DNA of 64,000 bases from Cordia subcordata (taxonomy: Eukaryota; Streptophyta; Magnoliopsida; Boraginales; Cordiaceae). Made by a program: the position numbers and the translations under genes. Position 1 is the first letter of the stretch. Every line of letters starts with the position of its first letter. This document shows, piece after piece, positions 47,633 through 60,508 of this stretch. The notes beneath the pieces were generated by a model. That model had not been told where the DNA came from. It saw nothing but the letters and a program-made list of their open reading frames with translations, and did not search any database. Location: contig JAPTOF010000001.1 in the NCBI GenBank assembly GCA_028554755.1, positions 37,653,501 to 37,717,500 of the forward strand, given 5' to 3'.

Positions 47633-48136
47633 GCTAATTAGAATTTTCTTTTTAATTAAATACATAAAAAAAATTGGAGCTTAAGTGACTAAGGCAACCA
47701 GATTCCCCTAGCTTCACTTTTATATAAGAGACTATTTTACTAAATAATAAAATTAGAAAACATAGTTTTTTGTAAGTGAAAGATACTAAAAAAATTAAAA
47801 AGAATTATTTTTATGTGTTATTGAACATGCTTAAGTGTTTCAAGTTTTAAATTTTTAATTAGTTTCTAATTAGAGAAGGAACAAACCATTAATATTAGAA
47901 GTAGAAGTTGCCATCTTTAATCTAGGGATAGCTATTTCCATCTTTTCCCCTCTCTCCCTCTCTTTCTATATATATATATATATATATGCAAGTACATACA
48001 TATATTTGAAAAAAAATTATAATAGATATATTTAGAGTAACTAAGACAAAACAAAAAAAAAAAGTTATAACAATTGCCTTATACTTTTAACTACAAATGT
48101 CAATGATTTTTTATAATAATATTTTCGTGCAAGAAT

Positions 48137-48216
48137 AATAAACATTAAATCTATAATTCTAATTTTCAAATAACTTAATAAACATTAAATCTATAATTCT
48201 AATTTTCAAATAACTT
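48137..48216. repeat. 40-bp perfect tandem duplication
   Basis: Two identical units containing AACATTAAATCTATAATTCT start 40 bp apart (48141 and 48181 for this motif). Confidence 0.9.
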
Positions 48217-49179
48217 AACTTTCTATGCTAATAATTGAGAATAAAGTTTTCAGAAAAGATGAACAATATTGACTCTAATTAGAGACATATATCATTGTAT
48301 ATAATTTAAAGATGACATTTTCCATCACCAAGCCTATAAAATTAAAAAGAATTACATACATTAATAAATGTTGATAATAAAGTTTTGTTTGTAACATCGG
48401 TTATTATGAACTTATAATTTTGTTTAAATATAAATGATTCTAAGTTTGAAAAAAAAAACTTTATACACCAATGATTACTTTTTCTAAATAAAGTGTTTAA
48501 ATCTTTTTTATTTGACAAATATAATAATTATATTCTACTAAATGATATATTTAATCATATATGACATTCTTTTGTCTCGAACCATAGCTACAATATTAAA
48601 ATAAAGTACAGATGAAAATTATTAATAAAAAGTAAGAACAACAATGTCGTCTCTCCATATTTCTTTTTCTTTTTTGTTCAAAAATAACCTTTTATACAAT
48701 AATTCTTTTATTTTAATTTTTTTATAATTTAATTTTTTTCTATATTATAATTTCTGATTTTTTCTTACCCTATATTCTTTTTAAAGAAGTATTGACAAAA
48801 ATATTTTTTTTTTGATTTTATAAAAATGAATCTTATATCTATTAATTGTTTGACTTTTCAATCTCTTGAATAATATTGTCTGTTTAAAAATAAATTTTAA
48901 TTATTAACCATATAAATTATACATATAGAAACATTGATAACAATATTTTGTTTTTCCAATTTTACAAAAACAATCTTCCTTGCTTATGTGTTATGAATAC
49001 TGTGATTTTTTATATGATTCACTGATTAAACCAAAACCTACAGATATTGTTTTACTTAACTTTTTAAATTTTTTAAACTTTTTTTATAGTAATATTATTT
49101 GGTTTTAAAAAATAAAATTTTAAATTCCACCCTGCAACTTTTATGACTAAATAACTATGTTGGCGTATACATAAAACAC

Positions 49180-50152
49180 TTTGGCAGGGCAGTTCCTTGA
49201 TTGCCCTCCCCTATTTGCAATGATTAGAAATATGGTTAATACTAGGTAGAGAAAATTTGGGAAAGTGGACATTAAAACCTCTGAGGAAGGGCTTTTCTTC
49301 TTTAGATTAAAGAATTCCAAAGATTATGAAACAATCTTACAGCAACAGTGGCACATAAATAATCACCCACTATTGTTACGTAGATAGTACCCGGGCATTG
49401 AACTTGTCAGCTTGAATGTTGCTAAGGTCCCAATGTGGGTCAAGTTATGGAATTTACCAACGCAATTCTAGTGTAAAAAAGGTGTAGCTTATGTTGCTAG
49501 TGCTTTAGGCACTCCTCTACAGATGGATACGGTAATGGAAAACAAGAGTCTCTTTTGTTCATGTATGTATTGAAGTTGACCTCAGTAAGCCTCTGCCCGA
49601 TGATTTCGACTTTGAGTTGCTTGATGGTAGAGTTGTAATTGTTCACATGAAATACACATAGAAGCCCATGCCATGTTTGAAGTGCAACTCTTTTGGTCAC
49701 ACTGCTAACAAATGCACTAAAATTGACTCTCCTGCACAACCTACTCTTGTTATGGTAGTGCAAAATGGAAAAGGCAAGGAAGTCAGAAGTGAAAGGAGAT
49801 GGCAACCCATAACAAGCAGAAGAAAGCAAAGGGAGGTAAGGAAGTCAGAAGTGACAGGGGGTGGCAACCCATAACAATTAGAAGAAAGCAAAGGTCTAAG
49901 TCCTCAAGTAAGAATAAGGAAAAATTTCCCTCTACTAGGGCATCTACCTCAACTACTCCAATGCATTTAGAGAGGAATTCAGCTGGTAGCAACTCTTCTA
50001 ATATTGTTGCCACTGTTAATCTTTATAAGGTCTTGGTGGAGGAACAAAATAACCTCAGAGTCACCATTGACAGCTTTGGCAAGGGCCTGAAAGATATGGT
50101 GAGTCCGAGTAGTCCTTCTCCGGACCTGAAATCCAAACTGCCAAATCAATGA
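49180..50152 (+). pseudogene. LINE ORF1 (DUF4283-like / zinc knuckle protein), broken
   Basis: ORF1 proteins coat element RNA. Upstream pieces read MVNTRWRKFGKV-like and VPMWVKLWNLPTQF, as in the DUF4283 domain of plant LINE ORF1 proteins, and a zinc knuckle CLKCNSFGHTANKC follows at 49674-49715. A 62-bp tandem duplication at 49776-49899 (repeat of KEVRSERRWQPITSRRKQR) shifts the frame, so the C-terminal part continues in another frame to 50152. Further stops occur upstream (for example near 49470). Confidence 0.8.
49776..49899 (+). repeat. 62-bp tandem duplication within LINE ORF1
   Basis: AAGGAAGTCAGAAGTGA occurs at 49776 and 49838. Because 62 is not a multiple of three, the duplication breaks the ORF1 frame. 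Confidence 0.85.
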
Positions 50153-53100
50153 AAATCCATATTTGGAATGTGAGAGGTATTAATAAGCCTTATAGGTAGG
50201 CAGAGATTGCCAGATTTTTTAGAAACAACTCTATCTACTTTTGTTGCTTGGTTGAGATTAACGTCAAGGAGGTAATGAAGTGAGCATTTTGAACTCTAAA
50301 TTCAGGAGTTGGTCTTTTGACAACAACTATGATTTTGATGCCTATGGTAGAATCTGGATATTGTGGAATTCCCAAAAGGTCGACATTAAGAGGATTGAAG
50401 CAAATGATCAATGTATACTGTGCTCTATTAAAGATTTGAGGAGTTTAAATGAATTTTACTTTAGGGCTGTATATGCGAGAAATGATTTGGAACATAGGAG
50501 AGTATTGTGGAGCAAACTTGAGGATTGGAGTTTGATTTATGGGAACCAGCCCTTTTGCTTTAGTAGTAATTTCAATAACATCCTTAGATGTGATGATAGG
50601 CACAATTATGCTACCCTCACAAGCAGCAATAAAGAGTTTATTTCATGCGTTGATACTGTCGTTTTGGAGGAGCACAGGAGTGCTGGGCCTCATTTTACTT
50701 GGTTTAATGGTGCTCAAGAGCACTATTTTCTAGCTAGTCGTTTGGGTAGAGTAGTTATCAATGATAAATGGCTGATGAGTTATCCTAACTCAAGCATGGT
50801 GATGAATCATCTTGGCTTATTTGACCATTGTTCACTTTCTCTTTACCCCTATCCATCTTTGGTGAAGAAACCTTCCTCTTTTATGTTCTCTTTGTTGGAC
50901 TAAACATGATGGTTTTTTGGAACTGAGGGACAAGGTTTGGAGAGAAAGCGTGGAGGGTAGCTATGTGTTCCAAGCAGTCACTAAATTGAAGAAGCAGCTG
51001 AAGAAGGAACTCATTGACTTCAACAATAAATATTTCAAGAATATTAGTCAAGACTTTGTTGAGATTAATAATTCCTTAAAGGAGGTGCAGATGAAAATTC
51101 TGGAAGGTTGCGGCGATGTCTTCCTTATTACCACTGAGAAGGAACCGGTAAGCAAGATAAAAGATATTATGGATATTGAGGAGAGTTCCTGGCGACAAAA
51201 GTCTAGAATTCAACGGCTTCAAGAAGGTGATGCTAACTCAAGTTTCTTTTTTCGCTATACTAAAAGCCACATTGCAAAGAATGCTATAACTACTCTTATC
51301 AAGCAAAATGGCTTAGTGCTGAGTATGATGGATGAGACTGGTGATGAAGTAGTTGAATACTTTAAAAGCTTGCTTGGCTCCAAGGATTTTGAAGTCAATT
51401 CTATTTCTTTTTCCAATATTAGAAGCATACTTTATTTAACGTTGAAAGAAGAGGATGTTCTTGAACTCATTAAACTAGTGTTAGTAGAGGCTTTCTTTGA
51501 TATTCCTGCTGACAAAAGTTCGGGTCTTGATGGGTTTACCTCTCATTTCTACAAACTTGCTTGGCCTATTATTGGGATTGATGTTACTCAAGATATCAAA
51601 TCTTTCTTTCATTTTGGAATGCTCTTTAAGGAAATCAATTCAACCATCTTAGTTCTGATTCCTAGGGTACCTAATCCTTCTTTGATCACTGATTTCAGGC
51701 CTATTGCTTATTGTAACATGTTTTATAAATGCATTACCAAAGTAATCTTGAATCGTATGAGTTCGTGCATGCTGTACCTAGTGTCTTTTGAACAAAATGC
51801 TTTTGTTAAGGGGCGTAGTATCTCGGATAACGTGCTTATTGGGCAGGAATTGGTAAGGGGCTATGGGAATAAGAATATCTGCTCTAGATGCATTGTTTAG
51901 GCTGACCTTATTAAAGCCTATGATTCTCTTGATTGGGACTTTATTTTGAACTCTGGCTGCTTTTAATTTCCCAAGTTAGTTCATCTCCTAGATCAGAAGT
52001 TGCATTACTTCCCCGAGGTACTCGATATCTATGAATAGAGCTATTTATGGTTTCTTTCAAGGTATTGAAGGCTTGAGATATGGTGACCTATCTTACCTTA
52101 TTTGTTTGTGCTGGCTATGGAAGCTCTTTCTAGGATTTTGAAAAAGGCAAGTCAGAATCAGGATTTTCAGTTCCATCCTAAATGTAAGAAGCTCAATCTA
52201 AACCACCTGTGTTTGGCAGACAATCTTCTTTTGTTCTACCAGGGAGAAGTTAGGTCTGTGGCTATCCTTAAAGACTACCTCATGCATTTTAGAAGTATTT
52301 TCAATCTTAAAGCTAGTCTAACCAAGAGCGAGATCTACACTGGGGGTTGCAATGAGGTAACTAGCAGTAGATTAACTGATATCTTGGGTTTTAAAAAGGG
52401 TACTTTTTCTATTAAGTACTTGGGGGTGCTTTTAATTCCTGGTAGAATGTACAAGAAGGACTATGATAGTTAATGGTTTGTATCACTAAAAGAATCAATA
52501 GCGAGAGGAATAAATGATTAACCTTTGTTGGCCGCTTCAACTTGTCAACTTCGTCCTCGCTAACATCAATTCCTATTAGGCTCGGATGTTCATTCTTCAA
52601 AAACGTCTTCTGAAGGATATTAAGAAAAAAGATGGCTTCTACCTTATAGTCTAGTAAAGAAAATTTGGGTAGGAAAGCTAAAGTTGCTTGGTCCAGTGTT
52701 TGTACAACTAAGGAGGAAGGTGGTCTTGGTTTGAAAAGTCATTATGATTCTAATCAAGCAACTATTCTCAGGTACCTGTGGATTTTCCATACTAAACAAA
52801 AGATAATCTGGGCAGAATGGGTCTCTAAGTACTACTTGAAAACCTCTATTCTCTGGGTGGCCCCTATTCCTACTAATTCATCTTGGGCTTGGAAGAAAAT
52901 AATGCATCTTAGGGACGTGGCAAGATATTCCACGGTCCACAGTATCGGGAATGGGCTCAATACTCTGTTTTGGTGGGATCATTGGCACCCGTTAGGTCCC
53001 CTAGCCTATTATTTCCAACTTGATCCTAATTAGATTGACTTTTCTTTGAACTGGCTGCATTTATTAAAGAGAATGACTAGGATTGTTCATTTTCTTCTAG

Positions 53101-53730
53101 TGTCCTTGCTAATATCCTTCAGAGTATTGGGAACTTGAAGCCTAATGTTTTGAGGAAAGATAAAATTTTCTGGATCAATTCCCCAAATGGCGAATACACG
53201 AAACGTGCTGTTTGGGATCTCATTAGACTTATTCCACCTAAAGCTGACTGGAGTAGTGCAGTTTGGTTTAAACATTGCATTCCTAAACATGCTTTCTGTA
53301 ACTGGTTATTTTCAAAGAACAAGTTAACCACCAAGGATAGACTAATTTCTTGAGGGATCTCCATTAACCCCTCATGTTTGTTCTGTCACTTAAGCATTAA
53401 GGAACACAAACACCTTTTCTTTGGATGCTCATTTTCTTGGCGGATTTGGAAGAAAGGCTGCAAGAAGATTAAAGGTTCAATTAATCTCAACAGTTGGAAC
53501 GAGTTATTAGAATGGTTTATATTGCATGTTGACTCGCATACTTTGTAGGCTATTCTCTCACGTCTTTTTTTGGGGGCTTTCACCTACAATATCAGGAGAG
53601 AAAGAAGTCAAAGAATCCACGATAGCACGATCTCAACAAAGAAGCAAATTTTTTGTAGAATTGATTCTGATATCAAGTCTAGAGTGTACAAAATTAGAAA
53701 GTTAAGCAGTCCCTTTTGAATACTACTATT
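50153..53730 (+). pseudogene. LINE ORF2 (endonuclease and reverse transcriptase), broken
   Basis: ORF2 nicks the target and reverse transcribes the element RNA. The start MKIHIWNVRGINKPYR (50151) is the usual APE-type endonuclease beginning, followed by the endonuclease body to about 50900 in a shifted frame. RT motifs follow: SGLDGFTSHFYK, TDFRPIAYCNMFYKC, AFVKGRSISDNVL, then after a stop at 51898-51900 ADLIKAYDSLDW. At the catalytic box the protein reads LADN instead of the usual F/Y-ADD (52213-52224), so the second catalytic Asp is Asn. A gap of expected sequence is apparent around 51960-52100. WINSPNGEYTKRAVWDLI (53170s) and CLFCH..KEHKHLFFGC match the zinc-binding RVT domain near the end. 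Confidence 0.9.
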
Positions 53731-53829
53731 CTACGAGCATGGAATGTAAATGTAAATCTTCTCTCATAGAAGACTTTTATTTTGTGAATATTAATAAAAT
53801 ATTTTTTATCGAGCAAAAAAAAAAAAATT

Positions 53830-54247
53830 AACACATCTATTTCACATAGGCCCTTCCATATCATCATGACCACTAATTAAATTTAGTTTTAGAGTAAGAT
53901 TATATCTTCTATATAGGTTTTGCTTAAAAATAATTTTATCTCTCATCCTTATCTCTTTATCTCTTGAATCGTTAAAAACATAATATATTTTATCACTTGG
54001 GAGAAATCATCCTTGTATATAGGATTAGATGATGATCATCCTTAATTATGTGTCTTAAGGTATTAAATGAGATGTACTTTTCAATAATAATTTTATTTTA
54101 CAAATTGATATTTATTGGTTAATGTGTTGATAATGATATTAATTATGGTGGTAGTTGACAGGTAACAATAATAAAAGAGAAAAAGTTATAATTTAATTTT
54201 AAAATCTTAACTTTTAGTTTAAAACTTGTAAACAAGTTAATTATTTT
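53830..54247. other. Intergenic, nothing recognised
   Basis: AT-rich sequence between the LINE tail and a solo LTR. Confidence 0.45.
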
Positions 54248-54252
54248 GTTAT

Positions 54253-54708
54253 TGCTGGGAATTCGAGGGGTTTGGAACGAAGATAAACAAGATAGAGAAA
54301 GATGTAAAATATGATGGACACAATATTTTTAACTTGGTTCGACTTTCGGCCCACGTCCACAGGCAAACAAGAGAATTTCATTATGATAAGAACGAATATA
54401 ACACACGGAGAGAGAGTTCGGGAGGGCCAGCCCTTGCCCTTTTTGCTCTCCTCTACCTCAAGGTCACTCTCTCTCTATCTCCTCTCTGTTTCTTTGTTTC
54501 ACACTAATACAATAAGCAAAGCCCTTATTTATAGAGTACAAGAAACAACTAATATGATAGTACTACAAATATGGTAATGCTCCAAATATGGTAAAACTAG
54601 GATATGATAGGAGAACAAATAAGACAAGACTCCAAATATGACAGGCTTTCTAATTTGGTTAAAACTAGATCGTTACTTCCTATTTATAATACGAGCCATA
54701 TTCCAATA
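54253..54708 (-). mobile_element. Solo LTR of a Tnt1-like copia family
   Basis: 456 bp flanked by GTTAT on both sides (54248-54252 and 54709-54713). The ends (minus strand TATTGGAATATGG ... TTCCCAGCA) and an internal block (TTGGTTCGACTTTCGGCCCA then CGTCCACAGGCAAACAAGAG) resemble the LTRs of the element at 16621-22182, so it is a related family. A minus-strand TATAAATAAGG box lies near 54527. No internal region remains, so recombination between LTRs has removed it. Confidence 0.8.
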
Positions 54709-54713
54709 GTTAT

Positions 54714-55100
54714 GAACATTTAGTTGTAGAAATTTGAACATTCATTTATTATTTTGTGCACATTGAGTTTAAAGTTGGTGAACATACGACTTTTATTTTG
54801 TGCATGTATGTAAAGATGACTTGAGTTAGATGGTGTTTGGCTTTGCACATTCGATGTTTATAAGCACCTAAATAATAAAAAAAATATGAGTAAATATTTT
54901 TTTTTTAAGTATTTGTAAACACCCAAAATAAGTAAAGCCAAAAAACCCTCTTAGTGATTTAAGTGTCTCATCCACCACCCCTGCTGGAGGAGCACTAAGA
55001 ACAATAAAATTTGACATGTGGGGACAAATTAAAGATAATAAATAAAGTAAATTCAAAATCCTTGTCTATTACCTTAAGTTTTTTAAATAGAATTGTCGTT
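54714..55100. other. Intergenic with GAACAT motifs
   Basis: ATGAACATTTAG, TTGAACATTC, GGTGAACATACG and similar motifs recur within 54710-54800, as in the 12.9-kb array. No gene recognised. Confidence 0.4.
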
Positions 55101-55103
55101 TAG

Positions 55104-55328
55104 AACCTATTTGGATTAGTTTTTTTCAATAAAAAAAATATATATATTTTTATAAAAGTTACATTATTTTTGCAATAATTATTTAATTTAACTTTAAAAA
55201 AGGTTGAACCTTAAAAAAAAGCTCAAATACGATTTTTTTAGAAACCAAAATTTTAACTTATCAAAAATAGTTATTTTTTGAAAGCAGTTAAAAAATACTT
55301 TTAAAAAAAAACTAATCCAAATGGGCAC
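55104..55328. mobile_element. Miniature inverted-repeat element, family A copy 3
   Basis: Starts AACCTATTTGGATTAG and ends, complemented, GTGCCCATTTGGATTAG, with the family A interior (AATAATTATTTAATTTAAC, GAACCTTAAAAAAAAGC). Borders and target duplication are unclear. Confidence 0.55.
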
Positions 55329-56265
55329 TTACACTTATATATAACAACAAGAAAAAACAAAAAATCGAGACTTATTTTGGCTACTGTTAAAAAATTAAGT
55401 TTCTCTGATGAAAGGATGCTGATTTAAGTACAATGTCTTGCAACTAAAAGAGCTAAATTTCAAAATTTCAACTTCTCTTTTGCGATTTATCAACCAAAAA
55501 GAAATTAATTTTCTCTCATTAAACAAAGCCAAGATTTTAAATCTTTTGCTGAATTCATCGTATATACATATATATAGTACAACATTTCCTAAAAGCTGCA
55601 TCAGATAGCCAAAAAAAAAAAAAAAGGGGAAAGAAAAGAAAGTAACTAAACCAAAAAAAATTACAGTTACATAATTAATTCTATATGTATGGTTGATAAT
55701 ACAGAAAAAAGGATAGTTAATTCTCACATAATAAATTATCTAGTGTACATCTAGTTTGCTGAAGAAAATTGTCCAGCTTACAAGAATGAAACACTATAGA
55801 TTAGGAAGATGAGTATGATGAATATGTCTATTCTACGCTATATTATATCACTCTCTCAACAAACTCTTTCAAAATAAAAGGAATTACCTGTCACGACTTT
55901 GAGCGCAACCCTCGCTCCCTACCTTGCCACCGATATCCAAACCAGGTCTGCAAGTGGGATTAGTATTTAAGGTATAAGAAACAAATACTTAGACTCACAA
56001 ATTAACTAAACCAAAATAATCAATTCAAGTTATAAATGCAAACTGTTCACTTATAAACTACACAGATATTACTCCGAAAATCAACGTGGGACATTATAGT
56101 CTCCATCTACCAAAATAAAAGATTAGTCATCTAAACTAAGCAGGAAAACGATGTGTTGGCATAAAAATGTTTACAGGTGCATTTTCGGAGCTTCTTATTT
56201 TTCTCCCTCCTAATAATCAGTTCCTGTATCTATCTGCAAAATCTATGAATATAACAGTAATAATT
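55329..56265. other. Intergenic, 3' side of the PRAF gene
   Basis: AT-rich. TGTCACGACTTTGAGCGCAA near 55891 and following sequence look like a diverged repeat shared with 40090-40260. The 3'UTR of the PRAF gene probably lies just left of 56266. Confidence 0.4.
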
Positions 56266-59200
56266 CTATTGTGCAGCCTCGTTATTTGTCGTTATATTAT
56301 CCTCGGCTGCTGGCTGCAATGCTGATGATTCAGCTGATGTGGTGTTGTTCATCTTTGGTGTGTTGTATTTCTTCAGTAGCCTATCTTTGTTTTTATTCCA
56401 CCACTCCTCTGCCTGCTGCTCTGAAAACCTTCTTTTGCTGTTGCAAGTGTTGTAATCAATAGATTGACATTAGATTTTCGTCGAAAAAAACGAGACAACA
56501 TTTTGCATTTCATAATCACCACGTTACATTCTAGGAGAAAGAAAAATCCCGCCCCGCTCTTATGGGGCATTAGTCAACAAGATCAATTGGGTAATACTGA
56601 ACTAAATTTTCTATTTGTCAAAATCGCTACCCAATAATAACGCATAAATAATTCCAACACAAACATTACTCAGTTTTGCTAAGAAGACTTGAATTTTGGT
56701 CTCTAAAATGGCACAGGAAAGTTTAACTACAAAAGTAGAAAAATTTTCGTTAATATAATACTCATAATGAAATTAAAAAAATATATAGTTAGATGAAGAA
56801 AATAAAAAATATTATCTATACACATATAGGAGGCAGTGGCGGATGGGGTCGATAAACCCCTATCCTACCCGCTTCTATACTGGGTAAGGGCAAAACCAAG
56901 GGGTTTTTGGTAGGAAACCCCGCCCCAATCCCTGCGGTATTCCTGTGGAGTGGAGCGGGATGGAGTACCGTTACCATCCCTAACCACATTTTCAAGTTAT
57001 ATAATATGCCTAATGATGTATATAGGAAAGCTGTGTCAAGATTCAAATTTCTGAAACTCATTGTCTGATATGCTATTCATCAAATATATAAATGTATATG
57101 TATATATAAGCATGTCTGCCTGCATAAGCTTTTTCCAGGAGTCAAGAATATTGTAATGGCCAGTAAGTAGAGTTCTCTAGTGAATTACCTGAACCTAACT
57201 CGCTTGAATATCTTGGTACCATTTGAAAGGTAATTTAGCGTTACATAGACACCTGGTTCAAATTGTTCAATGACTTCTTTTCTCCCCATACTTCTAGCAG
57301 ATTTAGGTGATTCAGAAACGGTCTCCACATTCAGTTGGTCTGGACTTTCCTGTGGATTTCTATAACCATTCTGTGATTGGTCTTTTGCTCCTGCATCCAC
57401 ATGATCTTTCACCCTACGCTCCTGGTCGTCAGTAAATTCCCGGTCACTGGCAGCGTCGCGCTGCTTTTCTGGGGCCGATGAAGTGTCAGCTTGAGATGTT
57501 TGAGCTTCAACTGAATTCAGAAAAGACTCAGCTTGAGCTTGCATGGATTTGAGGGTTTCACTCTCTGGAATCTCGACAGGCAACTTCTCAGTAATTTCTT
57601 TCAGCTAACACAACATCCCAGTAGTATTAGTGCACACACATTTTAGCTGTTTGTGCTTGAATGCTTTAACACTAACACAATAGATTAATAAAATAGTAAC
57701 TCAATTGGATTCTTTTCCAGCAGGTTATTGGACACTTCTGACAAACAATGTTAGCATAATCATTCGAAATCCTGCTCTTTAGTATGTTTGTTTCACATCT
57801 TTTGGCATCTGTCTGATTTAGTTTCTTTCTTTCAGACAATTAGAGATGATGCAACTAATTTCATTATGATACTTCTTGAATGAAAGTTCCGAACAGAAAA
57901 TGCATTTTTTAATGCACACTGATATATGATCACTTTTTTCATTTAAACTTGTGAAAAGATTGCAAAATCAGAGTTACTTGTCTTGTGATGGCTTTCAGAG
58001 CTTCAACGGCTACATTATACTTGGAAGACTTCTCTGCTACCAATGAAGCAGCTTCGCTGGCATTTTTCTTTAACTTCTGGATTTCTGCATCTTGTGCTTC
58101 ACTTTTCTGCCTTAAATTGCCAACCTATAGGAGGAGGAAAAACTGTGTTAGTCATGAATGACTTTGTTGAGGTATTGAATTGATTAAAATTGTGAAAACC
58201 AAGACTGCATTTTAATAAGAGGTGCTTCGTACCTGATTTTTCAGTTTGGAGAGTTCCTGGTTTAAGAGATCATTTGTCTTCTTCATACTATCGATGACTC
58301 CCCTGGAAAATACAGGGGTTGTGGAGCGTGGAGGGCTTGGACGCCTTGCATATGGTGAAGGAGGTCTAGTATTTGATGAAGACTGAGATTGCTGCTGAGG
58401 CTGAGCTGGTGCTGTCACAACAGGTTTTAATGCATACTGAAGAGCACTAAGGGAACTTGGAAAGGCTATATCCCTTAGCTGCAACATCGATGGAACTTGC
58501 GAAGCTCGCACTATAGAATAATCAACTTTAGTTTCATTCTTTGCAGACTTGACCTCAAGGTACTTGACTGGTTCCACGGTGGGGGAGAGCAAGACTCTTG
58601 AATTCCTCGTCTCTCCTCTCTCTGACCTACTACTATCTAGTGGATGATGTGGGGCTGTTGCTTTTCTACTAAAATTTGAGAAACTTCCAGCCTCTGCAGC
58701 CTTCAGTTTCGTATAGCAAGAGTCACATACACGATGTGGTTTTTCTGGTGTAGCAGACAATGCTGCTCTCAATGCCTTTTTGGAACTGCAAGCGCCACAA
58801 TATGCTAGTCCACAGTTATGGCAGTTATGTCTCTTGCGAGTGAAACCAAACGGCTGGCGGCACGCGGTACAAATTGACTGATCTGTTCCAGGAACCCATT
58901 TATGGAAACATACACACGCAGTGAAATTTGATCCACATGCTATGTTCTTCACATGCCTGTCTTTTAATGCTTCAACTAAAGTTGGAATATTGCGATCCTC
59001 TGTGTCACCAAGTCCTAATCTTCCGTTTGCACCTCCTCCCCAGGTCAATACTTCACTTCTTGAAGTTAACACTGCGACATGAATTGATCCACATGCTATT
59101 TCTTCAACAAACTCACCAACCAGTCTATCCTGGACTAGAACAGGTAACTTCCCCTCAACTTGTGGATTGCCCAACTGGCCATATGCATTACTGCCCATGG

Positions 59201-60149
59201 TAAAAACATGTCCTGATGTTGTCAGCACAACCGTAATATTGTGTCCACATGCTACCTGGTGGAAGTTGTAGTCAACAAGAGCCGAGACACAGGTTGGAAC
59301 CAGATGAGCATCCTTGTTTCCGTGGCCCAAGCGATGCTTATCACCATCCCCCCAGGTGAATAGCTTTCTGGGGGAAATATTTGTTGCCCCAAACTGGTCC
59401 AGGACATCTACAATTGCAGCTGTATGCCATATTCCACAAGCAACCTTAATGGTCTTCATTCCACTCAATGACTTAACTTCCTTTGGCTGTCGAGCACTTT
59501 CACGGTCACCATGGCCCAAGGCTCCAAATGTTCCATCACCAAATGTAAATAAATTCCCATTTGCAGTTGCTAATGCTGAATGCCATGCGCCACAGGCGAC
59601 TGATAGGACTTGGAGACCTTCAAGCGGACCAGAAATCCTTTTCGGTATCCAATGGCTAGCGTCATTCCCTTGAGCAAGAAGTCCAGTATTATGAGAACCA
59701 TCACCCCAAGTATACAAGTCACCAGAAGTGGATACAGCACAGGTATGGTATTCCCCGCACGCAACATAATCAATATTTGTGACTGCCAGAAATTCAACAA
59801 GATGAGGACGAGTGAAATCTTTTTCAATTCCTTGACCAAGTCTTCCTCCAGATTCCTCACCCCAGGTGAAAACTTCACCTTGCCTTGTTACGAGCGCAGC
59901 GTGCCAAACGCCACATGAAATTTGGTGAGCATCAATAATGACATTGCATTCTAACGCTTTAGGTATCAGGACATCATTTTTTATGGTAATTGGATTCCCA
60001 GATCCATCAGCTGATACCCCATCAGACCAAACCTCTCCCCAGACAAAAACATCACCTAAAGATTCTATGTCATCTGCAGACCCTTGACTTGAATAGCTTG
60101 CACTGCTTGAGACACTAATGCGAAAACCATCAGCATTACTTGTTCTCAT
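56266..60149 (-). CDS. PRAF-type protein, RCC1-FYVE-coiled coil-BRX part (four exons)
   Basis: Four exons (58233-60149, 57978-58124, 57189-57604, 56266-56437) with GT..AG borders join into one open frame of 883 residues. From the first Met (60149) come seven RCC1 repeats, a beta-propeller (about 30-410, e.g. [30 protein letters not shown]); a FYVE zinc finger (about 415-487, with [26 protein letters not shown] and CDSCY cysteine pairs); a Ser/Pro-rich linker; a coiled coil (about 615-700); and a C-terminal BRX domain ([15 protein letters not shown] through [16 protein letters not shown]). Plant PRAFs carry an N-terminal PH domain before this and act at membranes in phosphoinositide and small-GTPase or polarity pathways. 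Here the PH exons upstream are ruined (see 60509-61810). Translation would have to start at 60149 or be lost; the splice acceptor CAG lies directly before this ATG. Confidence 0.88.
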
Positions 60150-60508
60150 CTGCTTGAGACATTATGCAAAAAACCATCAAGTTAGATTTGTCTACCATCC
60201 TCTCACAAGGTAAATAACCTAGTTCAAATTTTTCAAGAATATCTGACATAGAAGGCATGGTTTTATTTGGGGCGCAGATCTAATATTTTTATGCTAGTAC
60301 CTTCTTTCTTTCTTTTTTTTTTTTTTTTCCTCCTGTGAGAGCTACAATTTCTCAAACTAGATATATACATGTAGGCTGAAGCTTTAGAAATTTTCAGAGC
60401 CTGCACTAACCCCCTATACTATGTCCCCTCATGGTCCTATTTTGGTAATAGAGAATAAAAGGGATTATAGTTCACCTTTTGCAGAAAGAGTGAGAGTAAA
60501 GAATTTAC
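60150..60508 (-). other. Intron-like gap before the RCC1 exon
   Basis: Begins with a GT donor after 60509 and ends in CAAGCAG before 60149. The linker that joins PH and RCC1 domains in other PRAFs was not recognised here. Confidence 0.5.

Larger units (their letters stand above)
46065..49170. other. AT-rich intergenic stretch
   Basis: No gene recognised. Near 46340-46400, CTTTTTGGCCAAAAAG and CGGCCAAAAATG echo the motifs at 42709. A G-rich tract and a 40-bp duplication are listed separately. Confidence 0.45.
49180..53828 (+). mobile_element. Degenerate LINE (plant L1-type) retrotransposon
   Basis: A plus-strand non-LTR element with ORF1 (49180-50152), ORF2 endonuclease, reverse transcriptase and zinc-binding RT-associated region (50153-53730), and a poly(A) tail at 53815-53828. 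The left end is probably 5' truncated or diverged. No matching target duplication was found beside the tail. Numerous stops and frameshifts show it is inactive. Confidence 0.9.

Noticed and set aside
49497..50013. Minus-strand frames of 64-110 codons
   Set aside because: They are antisense to the zinc-knuckle ORF1 of the LINE; the repeats in them mirror the 62-bp duplication.
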